Positions 18,679 to 28,139 of a stretch of 60,667 bases of DNA are shown here, one piece after another. The stretch spans positions 1-60,667 of the forward strand of contig JADBEO010000022.1 of the NCBI GenBank assembly GCA_031316315.1. Reading direction: 5' to 3'. Positions within the stretch are counted from its first letter, which is position 1, and every line of letters begins with the position of its first letter. Both the position numbers and the translations under genes were made by a program. The DNA comes from Chelatococcus sambhunathii. GTDB taxonomy: Bacteria > Pseudomonadota > Alphaproteobacteria > Rhizobiales > Methylopilaceae. The notes below the pieces were generated by a model that did not search any database, had not been told where the DNA came from, and worked only from the letters and a program-made list of their open reading frames with translations.

Positions 18679-21432
18679 TCAGCGCGCCTGCTTCCTGAGG
18701 AGCATGACCGCCAGTCCGAGCAGGACGGGGCCGGCGAGCGCGAGCGCCGCGAAGGACGGGCTGAGATCCGCGACGCCGAGCGCCTTGGAGAAGGTCGCGC
18801 GGGAGATCGTCATGAAGTGCGCCGTCGGATACACCCGCCCGATCGCGGCCCCGACGCCTTCCAAAGACGACACCGGGTCGATCATCCCCGAATACTGGGT
18901 GGCCGGCACCATCGTCAGGATCGTGGTCCCGAAGATCGCGGCGATCTGACTCGACATGAAGCTCGAGACGAGCAGGCCGAACGCGGTCGAGGCCACCACG
19001 TAGAGCAAGGCGGCGGCGCCGTAGGCGAACAGGCTGCCGGTGAACGGCACGCCGAAGCCGAGCGTCGCCGCAAGCCACAGCACCGCCGCGTTGAACATGG
19101 CCAGCGCGACGTAGGGCGCCTGTTTGCCGAGAAGGAATTCAAGCCGGCTCACGGGCGTGACATAAAGATTGACGATGGAGCCGAGCTCCTTCTCCCGCAC
19201 GACGCTGAGCGCTGCAAGCATCGCGGGGATCAGCATCAGCAGCACCGGGATGACGGCCGGGACCATCGCGATCACGCTGACGACGTCCGGATTGTAGCGG
19301 TAGCGCACAGCGAGGGAGAACGGATCGGCCGCAGGCGCGTCGGCGCCCGCGCGCGCCTTCTGCGTCAGCCAGTAGGCGTGCATCCCCTGCACGTAGCCGC
19401 GCGCGGTCTCGGCGCGGCTCGGCATCGCCGCGTCGATCCAGGCGCCGATCGCGGTCGGGCGGCCATGCGCGACGTCACGAGCGAATCCCGACGGGATCTC
19501 GATGGCGAGGCTGAGCGCTCCCGCCCGCATGCGGGCGTCGAGATCCTCGTAGCCGGTCACGGGCGGCTTCTCGTCGAAATACCGGGAGCCGGCGATGTCG
19601 AGCGCGTAGGCGCGACTGGTCGTCGTGTCGTCGCGGTCGAGCACTGCAAACGAAAGATGCTCGACGTCCAGATTTACGCCGTAGCCTATGACGAACATCA
19701 GCAGCACGCTGCCGAGCAGAGCGAGGGTCGCGCGGATCGGGTCGCGCCGCAGCTCCAGCGCCTCGCGGCGCATGTAGCTCATCATCCTGCGCGGATCGAA
19801 GCCGCGCCGCTGCGCAGGCCGGGCGATCGCGGGCTCGGCGGCTCCGAGGGCCGCGGCCGAAGCGCCCTCGTCCGCGCCCGCCGCCCTGAGCCGCGTCACG
19901 AAGGCGTCCTCCAGAGTCGCGACGCCTGACTGCGCGACGATCGCGGCCGGCGCGTCCGTGACGAGCACCCGGCCGGCATGCATTAGGGAGATGCGGTCGC
20001 AGCGCTCCGCCTCGTTCATGAAGTGCGTGGAGATGAAGATCGTCACCCGGTCGCGCCGCGACAGCTCGACGAGGATGCGCCAGAGCTCGTCTCGCGCGAC
20101 CGGATCCATGCCCGAGGTCGGCTCGTCGAGGATCAGCAGGCGCGGGCCGTGGATCAGCGCGGCGGCGAGCGACAGGCGCTGCCTCAGGCCCAAGGGCAGC
20201 GCGTCCGGGAAGCTGTCGAGCTCCGGTTCGAGCGAAAGCCGCCGCGCCATTTCGACGACCCGTCCGGCGATCGTGTCCTCCGGCAGGTCGAAGAGCCGCG
20301 CGTGGAGCGCGAGGTTCTGCCGGACGGTGAGTTCCGAATAGAGCGAGAAGCTCTGCGACATATAGCCGACGTTCCGCCGGGCCCGCAGGTCGCGCGGGTC
20401 GCGCGGGTCGATCGCGCGGCCGAAGAGCTTCGCCTCTCCCTCGCAGGCCGGAAGGAGGCCCGTCAGCATCTTCATCGTCGTGGTCTTGCCGCAGCCGTTC
20501 GAGCCGAGAAAGCCGAAGATCTCGCCCTCGCCGATGGCGAAGTTCACGTGATCCACAGCCGTGAAGTCACCGAACCGCATCGTCAGCTCGCTTGCTTCGA
20601 TCGCGACCGGGGCGGCGGCGGAAACGTCGAGGGGCGCGATCTCCAGGACCATGTGCCCGCGGCGCTTCGCCTCCGGCAGCAGGGCGATGAAGGCGGCGTC
20701 GAGGTCGTCCGCGCCGGCCCGCCGCATCAGGTCGGCGGGCGAGCCCGTGGCGAGCGTCCGGCCGTCATCCATGGCGGCGAGCCAGTCGAACCGGGCGGCC
20801 TCCTCCATGTAGGCGCTGGCCACGATGACGCTCATGCCCTCGCGGCTCAGCCGGATGCTCTCGATGAGCTCCCAGAACTGTCGTCTGGAGAGTGGGTCGA
20901 CGCCGGTGGTGGGCTCGTCGAGGATGAGCAGGTCCGGGTCATGTATCAACGCGCAGCAGAGCCCGAGCTTCTGCTTCATGCCGCCTGACAGCTTCCCCGC
21001 CGGCCGATCCCTGAACTTCTGGAGGCCCGTGCTCGTCAGCAGATGATCGATGCGGCGCGCGCGCTCCTCCCGGTTCTGCCCGAAGAGGCGGCCGAAGAAG
21101 TCCGCGTTCTCGAAGACCGAGAGGGTGGGATAGAGGTTCCGGCCCAGCCCTTGCGGCATGTAGGCGATGCGAGGACAGACGGAGCGGCGGTGGCGCGCGT
21201 CGGACATGTCTCCGCCGAGCGTCTCGATCGTCCCGGCGCTGATCTTCCGGGCGCCGGCCACGAGCGAAAGAAGGGTCGACTTACCGACGCCGTCGGGCCC
21301 GATCAGACCGGCCATGCAACCGCCGGGGATGTCGAGAGTCAGGTTGTCGAGCGCGCGCTTGGACCCGTAGGCGAGGCTGACGTCCGAGACCCGTACGACC
21401 GGCGGCCGAGCCGCTGCGTCGCCGCCGGTCAT
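18679..21432 (-). CDS. rbbA: RbbA-like double-ATPase/permease fusion
   Basis: A 917-aa protein with two ABC ATPase domains followed by an ABC-2 permease. The first domain has Walker [10 protein letters not shown] and signature [11 protein letters not shown] with [12 protein letters not shown]. The second has [10 protein letters not shown] and [31 protein letters not shown]. The membrane part follows from about residue 545 and carries the [15 protein letters not shown] loop. ATG at 21432 overlaps the hlyD-like stop as ATGA. E. coli RbbA has been linked to ribosome-stimulated ATPase activity, but the neighbours here favour an exporter role. Confidence 0.9.
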   Translation of the reverse strand: MTGGDAAARPPVVRVSDVSLAYGSKRALDNLTLDIPGGCMAGLIGPDGVGKSTLLSLVAGARKISAGTIETLGGDMSDARHRRSVCPRIAYMPQGLGRNLYPTLSVFENADFFGRLFGQNREERARRIDHLLTSTGLQKFRDRPAGKLSGGMKQKLGLCCALIHDPDLLILDEPTTGVDPLSRRQFWELIESIRLSREGMSVIVASAYMEEAARFDWLAAMDDGRTLATGSPADLMRRAGADDLDAAFIALLPEAKRRGHMVLEIAPLDVSAAAPVAIEASELTMRFGDFTAVDHVNFAIGEGEIFGFLGSNGCGKTTTMKMLTGLLPACEGEAKLFGRAIDPRDPRDLRARRNVGYMSQSFSLYSELTVRQNLALHARLFDLPEDTIAGRVVEMARRLSLEPELDSFPDALPLGLRQRLSLAAALIHGPRLLILDEPTSGMDPVARDELWRILVELSRRDRVTIFISTHFMNEAERCDRISLMHAGRVLVTDAPAAIVAQSGVATLEDAFVTRLRAAGADEGASAAALGAAEPAIARPAQRRGFDPRRMMSYMRREALELRRDPIRATLALLGSVLLMFVIGYGVNLDVEHLSFAVLDRDDTTTSRAYALDIAGSRYFDEKPPVTGYEDLDARMRAGALSLAIEIPSGFARDVAHGRPTAIGAWIDAAMPSRAETARGYVQGMHAYWLTQKARAGADAPAADPFSLAVRYRYNPDVVSVIAMVPAVIPVLLMLIPAMLAALSVVREKELGSIVNLYVTPVSRLEFLLGKQAPYVALAMFNAAVLWLAATLGFGVPFTGSLFAYGAAALLYVVASTAFGLLVSSFMSSQIAAIFGTTILTMVPATQYSGMIDPVSSLEGVGAAIGRVYPTAHFMTISRATFSKALGVADLSPSFAALALAGPVLLGLAVMLLRKQAR

Positions 21433-22499
21433 TGCGGGAGTTTCGTCTTGAGCGCGTCCGGCCACTCAAGGTCGCGCCGCGTGAGCACGTAGGTGACGCC
21501 CGGCAGACCGGTCTTCACCTGCCGGATATGCTGACGCAACAGATCCGGATCGATCCGCGCCTTGATGCGGAACATGAGCTTCTGGCGCTCCTGCGCGGTC
21601 TCGACGGTCTTGGGCGTGAACTGGGCGACGTCGGCCACGAACGAGACGCGCGCCGGGATGACGTATTGCGGGGCGGCGTCCAGCACGATGCGCGCATCCG
21701 CTCCGTACGAGACGCGGCCCGCCTGCTCCGTCGGCAGGAAGAAGGTCATGTAGACGTCCCCGAGGTCGACAAGGTTCAGCACCCGGCCACCCGCGGCGAG
21801 CACCTCCCCTGGCTGAGCGACGCGGTACTGGATCCGCCCGTCTCGCGGGGAGGTCAGGACGCTGTCGTCGATGTCCGCCTGGACCCGCTCGATGGTGGAT
21901 CGTGCGGCGTCGCCCGACGCTTCGGCGTCCACAATCGCTGTTTTCGCGGTCGCGATCGCCGCGTCGTCGGCGGCGGCGTCGGCCTCGGCCGCGGCCACCG
22001 CCGCCCTGGCGCCTGCGGCGCGCGCCCGGTCGTCGTCCAGCACCTGTCGAGAGACGTTGCCGGTCTGCGCCAGCTTTTCGGAGCGGTCCAGCTTGGCGAG
22101 AGCCGCGTCAAGCTCGGCTTGCCGCTGCTGGATCTTCGCGGCCGAGGCAGCGCGCTCCGCCTCGCGCTGCTTCACGAGGCTGCGCGCGGACTGGACCGCG
22201 ATCAGCGCTCTTTGCAGTTGCGCCTCGCCCTCCCGCTTCTGGGCCGCAAGCTGCGCGGTGTCCATCCGCGCGAGGACCTGTCCCGCGCTCACGAAGTCGC
22301 CTTCGTCGACCAGGACCTCCTTGATCCGGCCGGACGTCCGCGTCGCGACGTCGATCTCGACGGCTTCGATCCGCCCGTTGCCGCTCGCGACGCCCTCCGG
22401 CAGCGCCGGCGCGCGGTATGTTCGCCAGGCGAAGACACCCGCTATGGCTCCGACGATGGCGACGGCGCCGATGGCGTTCCGGAGGGTGATGCGGTTCAT
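21429..22499 (-). CDS. HlyD-family periplasmic adaptor
   Basis: A 356-aa membrane-fusion protein. One N-terminal helix is followed by the lipoyl-like half ([27 protein letters not shown]), a long coiled coil (residues about 95-200, rich in Ala, Glu, Gln and Arg) and the returning beta domain ([31 protein letters not shown]). It would link the RbbA/ABC-2 inner-membrane complex to an outer-membrane channel. It is first in a three-gene unit and overlaps rbbA. An FNR-type box is centred 86.5 bp upstream, so low-oxygen induction is likely. Confidence 0.9.
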   Translation of the reverse strand: MNRITLRNAIGAVAIVGAIAGVFAWRTYRAPALPEGVASGNGRIEAVEIDVATRTSGRIKEVLVDEGDFVSAGQVLARMDTAQLAAQKREGEAQLQRALIAVQSARSLVKQREAERAASAAKIQQRQAELDAALAKLDRSEKLAQTGNVSRQVLDDDRARAAGARAAVAAAEADAAADDAAIATAKTAIVDAEASGDAARSTIERVQADIDDSVLTSPRDGRIQYRVAQPGEVLAAGGRVLNLVDLGDVYMTFFLPTEQAGRVSYGADARIVLDAAPQYVIPARVSFVADVAQFTPKTVETAQERQKLMFRIKARIDPDLLRQHIRQVKTGLPGVTYVLTRRDLEWPDALKTKLPQ

Positions 22500-22578
22500 G
22501 CGTCGCCGGTCGGCTTCTGATCACCGAAGGCGATCTGTTGCGGTGCACCGCTTGTCGGACGGCGCCGCACGCAACGCC

Positions 22579-22592
22579 TTGATCTCCGTCAA
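22579..22592. promoter_or_regulatory. FNR/FixK box between hlyD-like gene and phaC
   Basis: TTGAT-CTCC-GTCAA, a full consensus match, in the divergent interval. Its centre is 86.5 bp from the hlyD-like start, and 41.5 bp from the phaC ATG at 22627 or 89.5 bp from the in-frame ATG at 22675. It could control both directions. Confidence 0.8.
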
Positions 22593-22626
22593 CGGATGCC
22601 GACCGGCGGCTTGCTACGTACCCTGC

Positions 22627-24546
22627 ATGGACAGTCTCACCACACCTGCGGCCGGTTCGAAGAAGCCGACGCGCATGAGGCGCAAAGCCTCTCACGATCA
22701 CGATGGCTCCGCCGCGCAGATCACGCTTCGGGTCGATGACGCGAAGCCGTCTGAGCGGCCGGTCGAACCGTGGCGCCCGAGCGCCGCGCCTGCAGAGCGC
22801 GTCCCGGAAGACGAGCCGCTAGGCCTCGAGGCGTTCCGCGCGCTCGACAACGGCGTTCAGGCGCTCGTCGCTCAGGCGACCGGCGGTCTCTCGCCCGCGG
22901 CGCTGTCCCTCGCCTTCATCGACTGGGGGATTCATCTGGCCGCGGCCCCGGGAAAGCGCGCCGAACTCATCCTCAAGGCCGCAAGGAAGGCGGCGCGCCT
23001 CGCAGGCTATCTCGCTTCGACCAGCCTCGACCCGCACGCGCCGCCGGTCATCGAACCGCTGCCCTTGGACAACCGCTTCCGTCATCCGCGCTGGAACGAC
23101 CAGCCTTACGCCTTATGGCGTCAGGCTTTTCTCCTGAACCAGCAATGGTGGCACAACGTCACCCACGAGGTCCCGGGGGTGTCGCCGCATCACGAGGACG
23201 TGGTGTCGTTCGTCGTACGCCAGGCGCTCGACCTCCTCTCGCCATCCAACATCCCGCTCGGCAATCCGGAAGTCGTCGACAGGACGCGCGAAACCGGAGG
23301 CGGCAACTTCCTGCGCGGCGGCCTGAACTGGCTGGAGGATGCGACCCGGATCGCGACCGGCGCGCCGCCGGTCGGCGCGGAAGCCTTCCAACCGGGAAGA
23401 GACGTCGCCGTCACGCCGGGCAAGGTCGTCTTCCGGAACAGGCTGATCGAGCTGATCCAGTACGCGCCTTCGACCCCGACGGTGGCGGCCGAGCCGGTGC
23501 TGATCGTGCCCGCCTGGATCATGAAGTACTACATCCTCGATCTCTCACCCGAGAATTCGTTGATCCGGCATCTCATCTCGCAAGGGTGCACGGTGTTCTG
23601 CGTGTCCTGGCGCAACCCGCGCGCCGAAGACCGCGACCTCACGCTCGAGGACTACCGCCGCCTCGGGATCATGGCGGCGCTCGACGCGATCGGCGCGATC
23701 GTCCCCGACCGGAAGATCCACGCCGCAGGCTACTGCCTCGGCGGGACACTGCTCGCCATCGCGGCGGCCGCCATGGCCCGCGCCGGAGACGAACGTCTCG
23801 CTTCCCTCACTCTGCTCGCCGCCCAGACCGATTTCACCGAACCCGGCGAACTCGCCCTGTTCGTCGACCACAGCCAGACGCAGTTCCTCGAAAGCGTGAT
23901 GTGGAACCGCGGCTATCTCTCGGCGGACCAGATGGCGGGCGCGTTCCAGCTGCTCCGGTCCAACGACCTCGTCTGGTCGCGCATGGTGCGCGAATACCTG
24001 ATGGGAGAGCGCGCGCCGATGTCGGATCTCATGGCGTGGAACACCGACGCCACGCGCATGCCGTTTCGGATGCATTCCGAGTACTTGCGCAGGCTCTATC
24101 TGAACAACGATTTCGCGTCCGGCCGCTACGTCGTCGACGGTCGGCCGGCCGCCCTGCAGAACATCCGGATTCCGCTCTTCGTGGTGGGCACGGAGCGCGA
24201 TCACGTCGCGCCCTGGCGCTCCGTTTACAAGATCCACGCTCTGACCGACGCCGACGTCACCTTCGTGCTCACAAGCGGCGGGCACAACGCCGGCATCGTC
24301 AGCGAGCCGGGGCATCCCGGCAGGCGTTACCGCCTCGCCCTTACGCGCGAGGCCGACCCGCGCTTGGGTCCCGAAGAGTGGGCCGCCGCGGCGGAGGAGA
24401 AGGAGGGCTCATGGTGGGACGCATGGGGCCGATGGCTTTCCGAAAACTCTGCCGCGGAGGGGGTCGCCCCGCCGGCGCTGGGCGCGCCTTCCCGAGGCTA
24501 TCCGCCGCTCTGCGACGCGCCGGGCTCCTATGTTCTCGAGCGGTGA
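22627..24546 (+). CDS. phaC: Class I poly(3-hydroxyalkanoate) synthase
   Basis: A 639-aa synthase that polymerises (R)-3-hydroxyacyl-CoA into storage polyester at granule surfaces. The lipase-like box is GYCLGG with nucleophile C370; the catalytic Asp lies in GTERDHVAPW and the His in TSGGHNAG. The NQQWW and KYYILDL motifs of PhaC are present. The first 60 residues are poorly conserved, and no Shine-Dalgarno sequence precedes the ATG at 22627, so a start at 22675 is possible. It overlaps the next gene by 17 bp. The combination suggests carbon storage during oxygen limitation. Confidence 0.93.
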   Translation: MDSLTTPAAGSKKPTRMRRKASHDHDGSAAQITLRVDDAKPSERPVEPWRPSAAPAERVPEDEPLGLEAFRALDNGVQALVAQATGGLSPAALSLAFIDWGIHLAAAPGKRAELILKAARKAARLAGYLASTSLDPHAPPVIEPLPLDNRFRHPRWNDQPYALWRQAFLLNQQWWHNVTHEVPGVSPHHEDVVSFVVRQALDLLSPSNIPLGNPEVVDRTRETGGGNFLRGGLNWLEDATRIATGAPPVGAEAFQPGRDVAVTPGKVVFRNRLIELIQYAPSTPTVAAEPVLIVPAWIMKYYILDLSPENSLIRHLISQGCTVFCVSWRNPRAEDRDLTLEDYRRLGIMAALDAIGAIVPDRKIHAAGYCLGGTLLAIAAAAMARAGDERLASLTLLAAQTDFTEPGELALFVDHSQTQFLESVMWNRGYLSADQMAGAFQLLRSNDLVWSRMVREYLMGERAPMSDLMAWNTDATRMPFRMHSEYLRRLYLNNDFASGRYVVDGRPAALQNIRIPLFVVGTERDHVAPWRSVYKIHALTDADVTFVLTSGGHNAGIVSEPGHPGRRYRLALTREADPRLGPEEWAAAAEEKEGSWWDAWGRWLSENSAAEGVAPPALGAPSRGYPPLCDAPGSYVLER

Positions 24547-25957
24547 TGCGACCTTGAGCGAGGAGAAGTTGCGCAACCGAACCTTCGACGAACTGGCGAT
24601 TGGCGAGGCGGCGTCGATCACCCGGGTCGTCGGGCGCTCCGACATTGATCTGTTCGCGGCGGTTTCGGGCGACGCCAATCCCGCGCACCTCGACGCCGAC
24701 TTCGCCGCGACCGACCTGTTCGGCCACGTCGTGGCGCACGGGATGTGGACGGCGGCCCTTGTCTCGGCCGTGCTCGGAACCCGCCTTCCCGGTCCCGGCA
24801 CGATCTATCTCGGGCAGACGCTGAGTTTCCGCCGTCCCGTGACCCCCGGCGACGCCATAACCGTAACCGCCACCGTCCGCGAGAAGCGGGCCGAGCGGCG
24901 CGTCGTGCTGGAGACGGTCGCGGTCAACCAGCGCGGCGACAGGGTGCTCGAGGGCGAGGCGACGGTCATCGCGCCGGAACGAGCGGTTGAGTGGCCGCGA
25001 CCCGACCTCCCAGACGTTAATTTGCGCCGGCACGATCGCTATGAGGCCTTCGTGCGAGACGCCCGGGCCCTGCCGACGCTCAGCGCGGCCCTCGTGCATC
25101 CCTGCTCGCCGGAGGCGATCGCCGCCGCCGTCGAGTTGCGGCTGCAGGGCCTGCTGGAGCCAGTTCTGGTCGGGCCCGAAGCCAAGATCCGCGCCGCCGC
25201 GGACGAAGCGAAGGTTTCGCTCGACGGCCTTCGCATCGTTCCCACGGAGCACAGCCACGCCGCCGCGGCGCGCGCGGTCGAGCTTGCGGCGACGGGTGAG
25301 GTCGCCGCGCTGATGAAGGGCAGCCTTCACACCGACGAGTTGCTGGCGGCGGTGATCGCGCCGAACTCCGGGCTGCGGACCGCGCGCCGGGTAAGCCACG
25401 TCTATGCGATGGACGTGCCTGCCTACCCGAAGCCGCTGATCGTCACCGACGCCGCCATCAACATCCAGCCGACGCTCGAGCACAAGCGGGACATCTGCCA
25501 GAACGCGATCGACCTCCTGCGGCTCGTGGGCGTCGAGCGGCCGAAGGTCGCGGTGCTCGCGGCGGTGGAGACCGTCAGCGCGAAGATGCCGTCGACGTTG
25601 GACGCAGCGGCGCTCACCGTCATGGCCGCGCGCGGCCAGATCACGGACGCCGATGTCGACGGGCCGCTCGCCTTCGACAATGCGATCAGTCCCGACGCCG
25701 CCAAGATAAAGGGCATCGCCTCGCCTGTGGCGGGTCAAGCCGACATTCTCCTGGTCCCCGATCTCGAAGCGGGGAACATGCTCGCCAAGCAGCTGATCTA
25801 TTTTGGCGGCGCGGACGCCGCCGGGCTGGTGCTTGGCGCGCGCGTGCCGATCATTCTGACGAGCCGCGCCGACTCGCTGCGAACCCAGATCGCCTCCGCC
25901 GCCCTCGCCAAGCTCGTCGCGTCCCGGCAGGCCGCGCAGGCGCGGATGCCGCGTTAG
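24530..25957 (+). CDS. MaoC enoyl-CoA hydratase / phosphate acetyltransferase fusion
   Basis: A 475-aa two-domain enzyme. Residues about 10-150 are an (R)-specific enoyl-CoA hydratase (MaoC/PhaJ-like) with FAAVSGDANPAHLD and HGMW catalytic motifs. Residues about 170-470 are a phosphate acetyl/butyryltransferase domain containing AALMKGSLHTDELL, TDAAINIQPTLEHK and GPLAFDNAIS. The hydratase could feed (R)-3-hydroxyacyl-CoA to the synthase next door, while the transferase converts acyl-CoA to acyl phosphate. The start overlaps phaC; a TTG at 24554 is an alternative. An acetate kinase gene lies elsewhere in the window at 57373-58578. Confidence 0.92.
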   Translation: MFSSGDATLSEEKLRNRTFDELAIGEAASITRVVGRSDIDLFAAVSGDANPAHLDADFAATDLFGHVVAHGMWTAALVSAVLGTRLPGPGTIYLGQTLSFRRPVTPGDAITVTATVREKRAERRVVLETVAVNQRGDRVLEGEATVIAPERAVEWPRPDLPDVNLRRHDRYEAFVRDARALPTLSAALVHPCSPEAIAAAVELRLQGLLEPVLVGPEAKIRAAADEAKVSLDGLRIVPTEHSHAAAARAVELAATGEVAALMKGSLHTDELLAAVIAPNSGLRTARRVSHVYAMDVPAYPKPLIVTDAAINIQPTLEHKRDICQNAIDLLRLVGVERPKVAVLAAVETVSAKMPSTLDAAALTVMAARGQITDADVDGPLAFDNAISPDAAKIKGIASPVAGQADILLVPDLEAGNMLAKQLIYFGGADAAGLVLGARVPIILTSRADSLRTQIASAALAKLVASRQAAQARMPR

Positions 25958-26100
25958 CGCGCCAGTCGATTCATCAGGGCGGTCGAACGGCGCCGGCTCG
26001 CCCTCCGCTGCCGATGTCGCTGAGCTGCAGGTCGCTGCGCCCGCGGACGAGCCGGCGGAGGTCGGGCCGTGCGGCTCGCCCGCCCGTCGTCCAGCGAAGC

Positions 26101-26114
26101 TTGATCCTCGTCAA
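26101..26114. promoter_or_regulatory. FNR/FixK box upstream of unknown two-gene operon
   Basis: TTGAT-CCTC-GTCAA, a full consensus match, centred 63.5 bp upstream of the ATG at 26171. This spacing is typical of a class II activated promoter with a leader of about 20 nt. Confidence 0.8.
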
Positions 26115-26170
26115 GGCGTGGCCGCCGGATGGCTGTCACCGTGACCGCCGTTCTCGAGATGGAGGAGAAG

Positions 26171-26464
26171 ATGATCTCGCCAGAAGAAGCCGCCGCTGCG
26201 GCCATGACCGCCGAGGCCGCCATGCCCGATCCGGCGATCGCAGCCCTGAGCGTCAAGTCGCTCGTTCTGGATCTGCCGCTCGCGATCGCCGTCGAGGTCG
26301 TCCGGTTCAACGTTCGCGTCGCGATGGCCTGGCTCGATCACGTCGCGATCGTCGCCGCGCTGAACCATCCGACGGACAGCGTCCCGCCCCTCGAACCCCA
26401 TGCGCCGCCGCTTCGCGTCGCGTCGCCCTTGCCTGGCGACGCGGCCGCCAAGATCGCAGCATGA
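26171..26464 (+). CDS. Unknown small protein, probable FixK/FNR target
   Basis: A 97-aa protein rich in Ala with a central hydrophobic or amphipathic stretch (LVLDLPLAIAVEVVRFNVRVAMAWL). ATG at 26171 is chosen because GGAGG lies 5 nt upstream; ATGs at 26129 and 26159 are in frame but lack such a site. It overlaps the next gene by 4 bp (ATGA). No family is recognised. A phasin-like or membrane-associated role is conceivable given phaC nearby, but nothing in the sequence proves it. Confidence 0.65.
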   Translation: MISPEEAAAAAMTAEAAMPDPAIAALSVKSLVLDLPLAIAVEVVRFNVRVAMAWLDHVAIVAALNHPTDSVPPLEPHAPPLRVASPLPGDAAAKIAA

Positions 26465-26979
26465 GCGAGGACAGACGAATGACTTCGCCAGCCTTTCGCG
26501 TCGAGCGCACTCCTGCGAGGCGCTTCAACTCAAAACTCAGGACCGTCCGGCTCCACCTCGCGCGGGAGCCGAAGCATCCGAACGGCAGCGAGTTGCACGG
26601 CTACGGCCTCATCGCGCCGCTCGACGCGCACGGAATGCTCGACCCGTCACTCTGGCGCAAGGAGCGCGCGCAGTGCCGCGTGGTCCGCTTCTGGGCCGGC
26701 GAGCAGACTTTGTTCGGCATGCTCGTGCGGCGGCACGGCGGCGCGGGCGGCGCGACCTGGGGGTTCGATTTCGATCCCGATCGCGCCGACGACGACGAGA
26801 TCGGCGTGCGTCTCGACATTCATCGGTTCCGGACCGGCGACTACGTCACCATCAAGCATCTCGGCGAAGCCCACGTCTTCCGGGTGGCGAGCGTCGACGA
26901 CTTCGCCCCCGAGAACCGTTTGCCCCCCCTCGCGCCGGGACGCTCCAAGACGGAGCGCGACGACAGCCCCGCGGCCTGA
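26461..26979 (+). CDS. Unknown 172-aa protein coupled to the small protein
   Basis: A soluble 172-aa protein with mixed charge, no signal and no membrane helix. It contains HLAREPKHPNGSELHGYGLIAPLD, CRVVRFWAGEQTLFGMLVRR and IHRFRTGDYVTIKHLGEAHVFRVASV, the last resembling a small beta-barrel. Translation is coupled to the upstream ORF through ATGA; a second ATG at 26479 is possible. No named family is recognised. The FNR-type box 350 bp upstream, ahead of the first gene, suggests a role in low oxygen. Confidence 0.75.
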   Translation: MSEDRRMTSPAFRVERTPARRFNSKLRTVRLHLAREPKHPNGSELHGYGLIAPLDAHGMLDPSLWRKERAQCRVVRFWAGEQTLFGMLVRRHGGAGGATWGFDFDPDRADDDEIGVRLDIHRFRTGDYVTIKHLGEAHVFRVASVDDFAPENRLPPLAPGRSKTERDDSPAA

Positions 26980-27030
26980 GAGGGGAAGCGGCGCAGGGAA
27001 GCAGCGCAGGACGGCGCTCGCCGACCGAAG

Positions 27031-27510
27031 TCAGGCCGCGCCGCGCGCCAGCCGCGCCTCCAGGCGATCGACGAAGACGCCCTGGGCCGGATTCAGCTTC
27101 GACCTCGCCTCCACTGTCCCGAACCATGCGACGCGGTCGATCTCGGGGAACCGGGCGATGCGGCCGGATCGAGGCGGCCACTCGATTTCGAACAGATTGC
27201 TTCGCATCAGATCGACGTCGAAGTCGCCCGACGCAGCGAAGCAGCGGACGATCTTGCCGGCGCGCTGAGTCGCGCTTCCGAGGTCGACGAGTTCGCCTTC
27301 GAAAGCGTGTCCGAGCTCTTCGAGGAACTCGCGCCGAGCCGTCGTCTCCTCGGTCTCGTCCAGTCGGACCTCACCCTTGGGGATCGACCAGGCGCCACGA
27401 TCCTTCCGTCGCCAGAAAGGCCCTCCCGGATGGGCGAGCAACAACTCGAGGCCCGCAGGGCCCTTGCGATACAGCAATATACCGGCGCTCGTCATCGATC
27501 GTGCGGTCAT
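27031..27510 (-). CDS. NUDIX hydrolase
   Basis: A 159-aa NUDIX-fold pyrophosphatase. The Nudix box is complete: G at the start of GEVRLDETEETTARREFLEELG, with five residues to E, seven to RE, then the EE-x-G end. SAGILLYRKGPAGLELLLAHPGGPFW opens the fold, similar to DNA-repair/dNTP-type NUDIX proteins of rhizobia. The substrate is unknown. ATG at 27510 is chosen; 27495 is possible. An FNR-type box sits only 31 bp upstream, too close for an ordinary leader, so the box may serve the opposite strand. Confidence 0.9.
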   Translation of the reverse strand: MTARSMTSAGILLYRKGPAGLELLLAHPGGPFWRRKDRGAWSIPKGEVRLDETEETTARREFLEELGHAFEGELVDLGSATQRAGKIVRCFAASGDFDVDLMRSNLFEIEWPPRSGRIARFPEIDRVAWFGTVEARSKLNPAQGVFVDRLEARLARGAA

Positions 27511-27534
27511 GGACCTCATCGCCGCGCGCAGGTC

Positions 27535-27548
27535 TTGAGCTGGGTCAA
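27535..27548. promoter_or_regulatory. FNR/FixK-like box between NUDIX gene and small ORF
   Basis: TTGAG-CTGG-GTCAA, one mismatch in the left half. It is centred 75.5 bp upstream of the plus-strand 40-codon ORF at 27617, a better fit to activator spacing than to the NUDIX gene. Confidence 0.65.
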
Positions 27549-27616
27549 AGCGGCTTCCGGAACGCAGGCCCAGTCTTTGGCCGCAAGCCGTCCACTCTCG
27601 AAGGCTGGAGCGATCA

Positions 27617-27739
27617 ATGTCCAAGGACCTCAGCGAAACCCGGCCGGTGGGCAAGACCCCCGCGCGCCAGCATATCATGCGCGAGTTCGACCGCTTCTTC
27701 GACCGCATGTCTTCCGCCATCGGTCCAAGCGACGCGTGA
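27617..27739 (+). CDS. Candidate 40-aa small protein
   Basis: A short ORF with GGAG 6 nt before its ATG and an FNR-type box 75 bp upstream. The peptide is MSKDLSETRPVGKTPARQHI followed by MREFDRFFDRMSSAIGPSDA. The REFDRFFDRM stretch resembles the N-terminal segment of small heat-shock proteins (EMDRLFDDF-like), so it could be a remnant or a stand-alone micropeptide. There is no other evidence of coding. Confidence 0.45.
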   Translation: MSKDLSETRPVGKTPARQHIMREFDRFFDRMSSAIGPSDA

Positions 27740-27842
27740 CCATCTGCGGGCGCGTCCGATTTTGTGATGCGCTTCCGTCATGTTCGCAGCGCGCGGAGGC
27801 GGCCGCCAGCGTTCAGCGCCAAGCCAGAAAACGCGACACCCG

Positions 27843-28139
27843 ATGCATAGCGCGACGCGAAACTCCCTGCGACGGGTCGGTCCGGTCCTCCTGGCCGCAG
27901 CCGGGCTCGTCGCGGCCGTCATCCTGTTCGGCCTCGCCTGGCGGGGAGCCGGTCGCGACGACGGCGATCGCGGCGCCCGGAGCCAGATCGACGCCGACTG
28001 CAGGCGATCATGCGGCGCATGGCTCGCTCCGCAGTGCGACGCGACGGCGTCGTCCTCCCGCGAAAGCCTGGTCGAATGCGTCAGCCGCCTTGCGCCGGTT
28101 CTTCAAGGCTGCCTGGACCAATGTCGTCGCCGCCGATGA
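27843..28139 (+). CDS. Small membrane-anchored cysteine-rich protein
   Basis: A 98-aa protein with an N-terminal hydrophobic helix (VGPVLLAAAGLVAAVILFGLAW, residues about 12-33) and a tail with six cysteines (CRRSC, QC, EC, GC, QC). The tail is probably periplasmic if the helix acts as an uncleaved signal, and could hold disulfides or a metal. It lies on the same strand between the 40-aa ORF and the cbpA-cbpM pair. No family is recognised. Codon use resembles its neighbours, but no strong ribosome-binding site is visible. Confidence 0.5.
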   Translation: MHSATRNSLRRVGPVLLAAAGLVAAVILFGLAWRGAGRDDGDRGARSQIDADCRRSCGAWLAPQCDATASSSRESLVECVSRLAPVLQGCLDQCRRRR

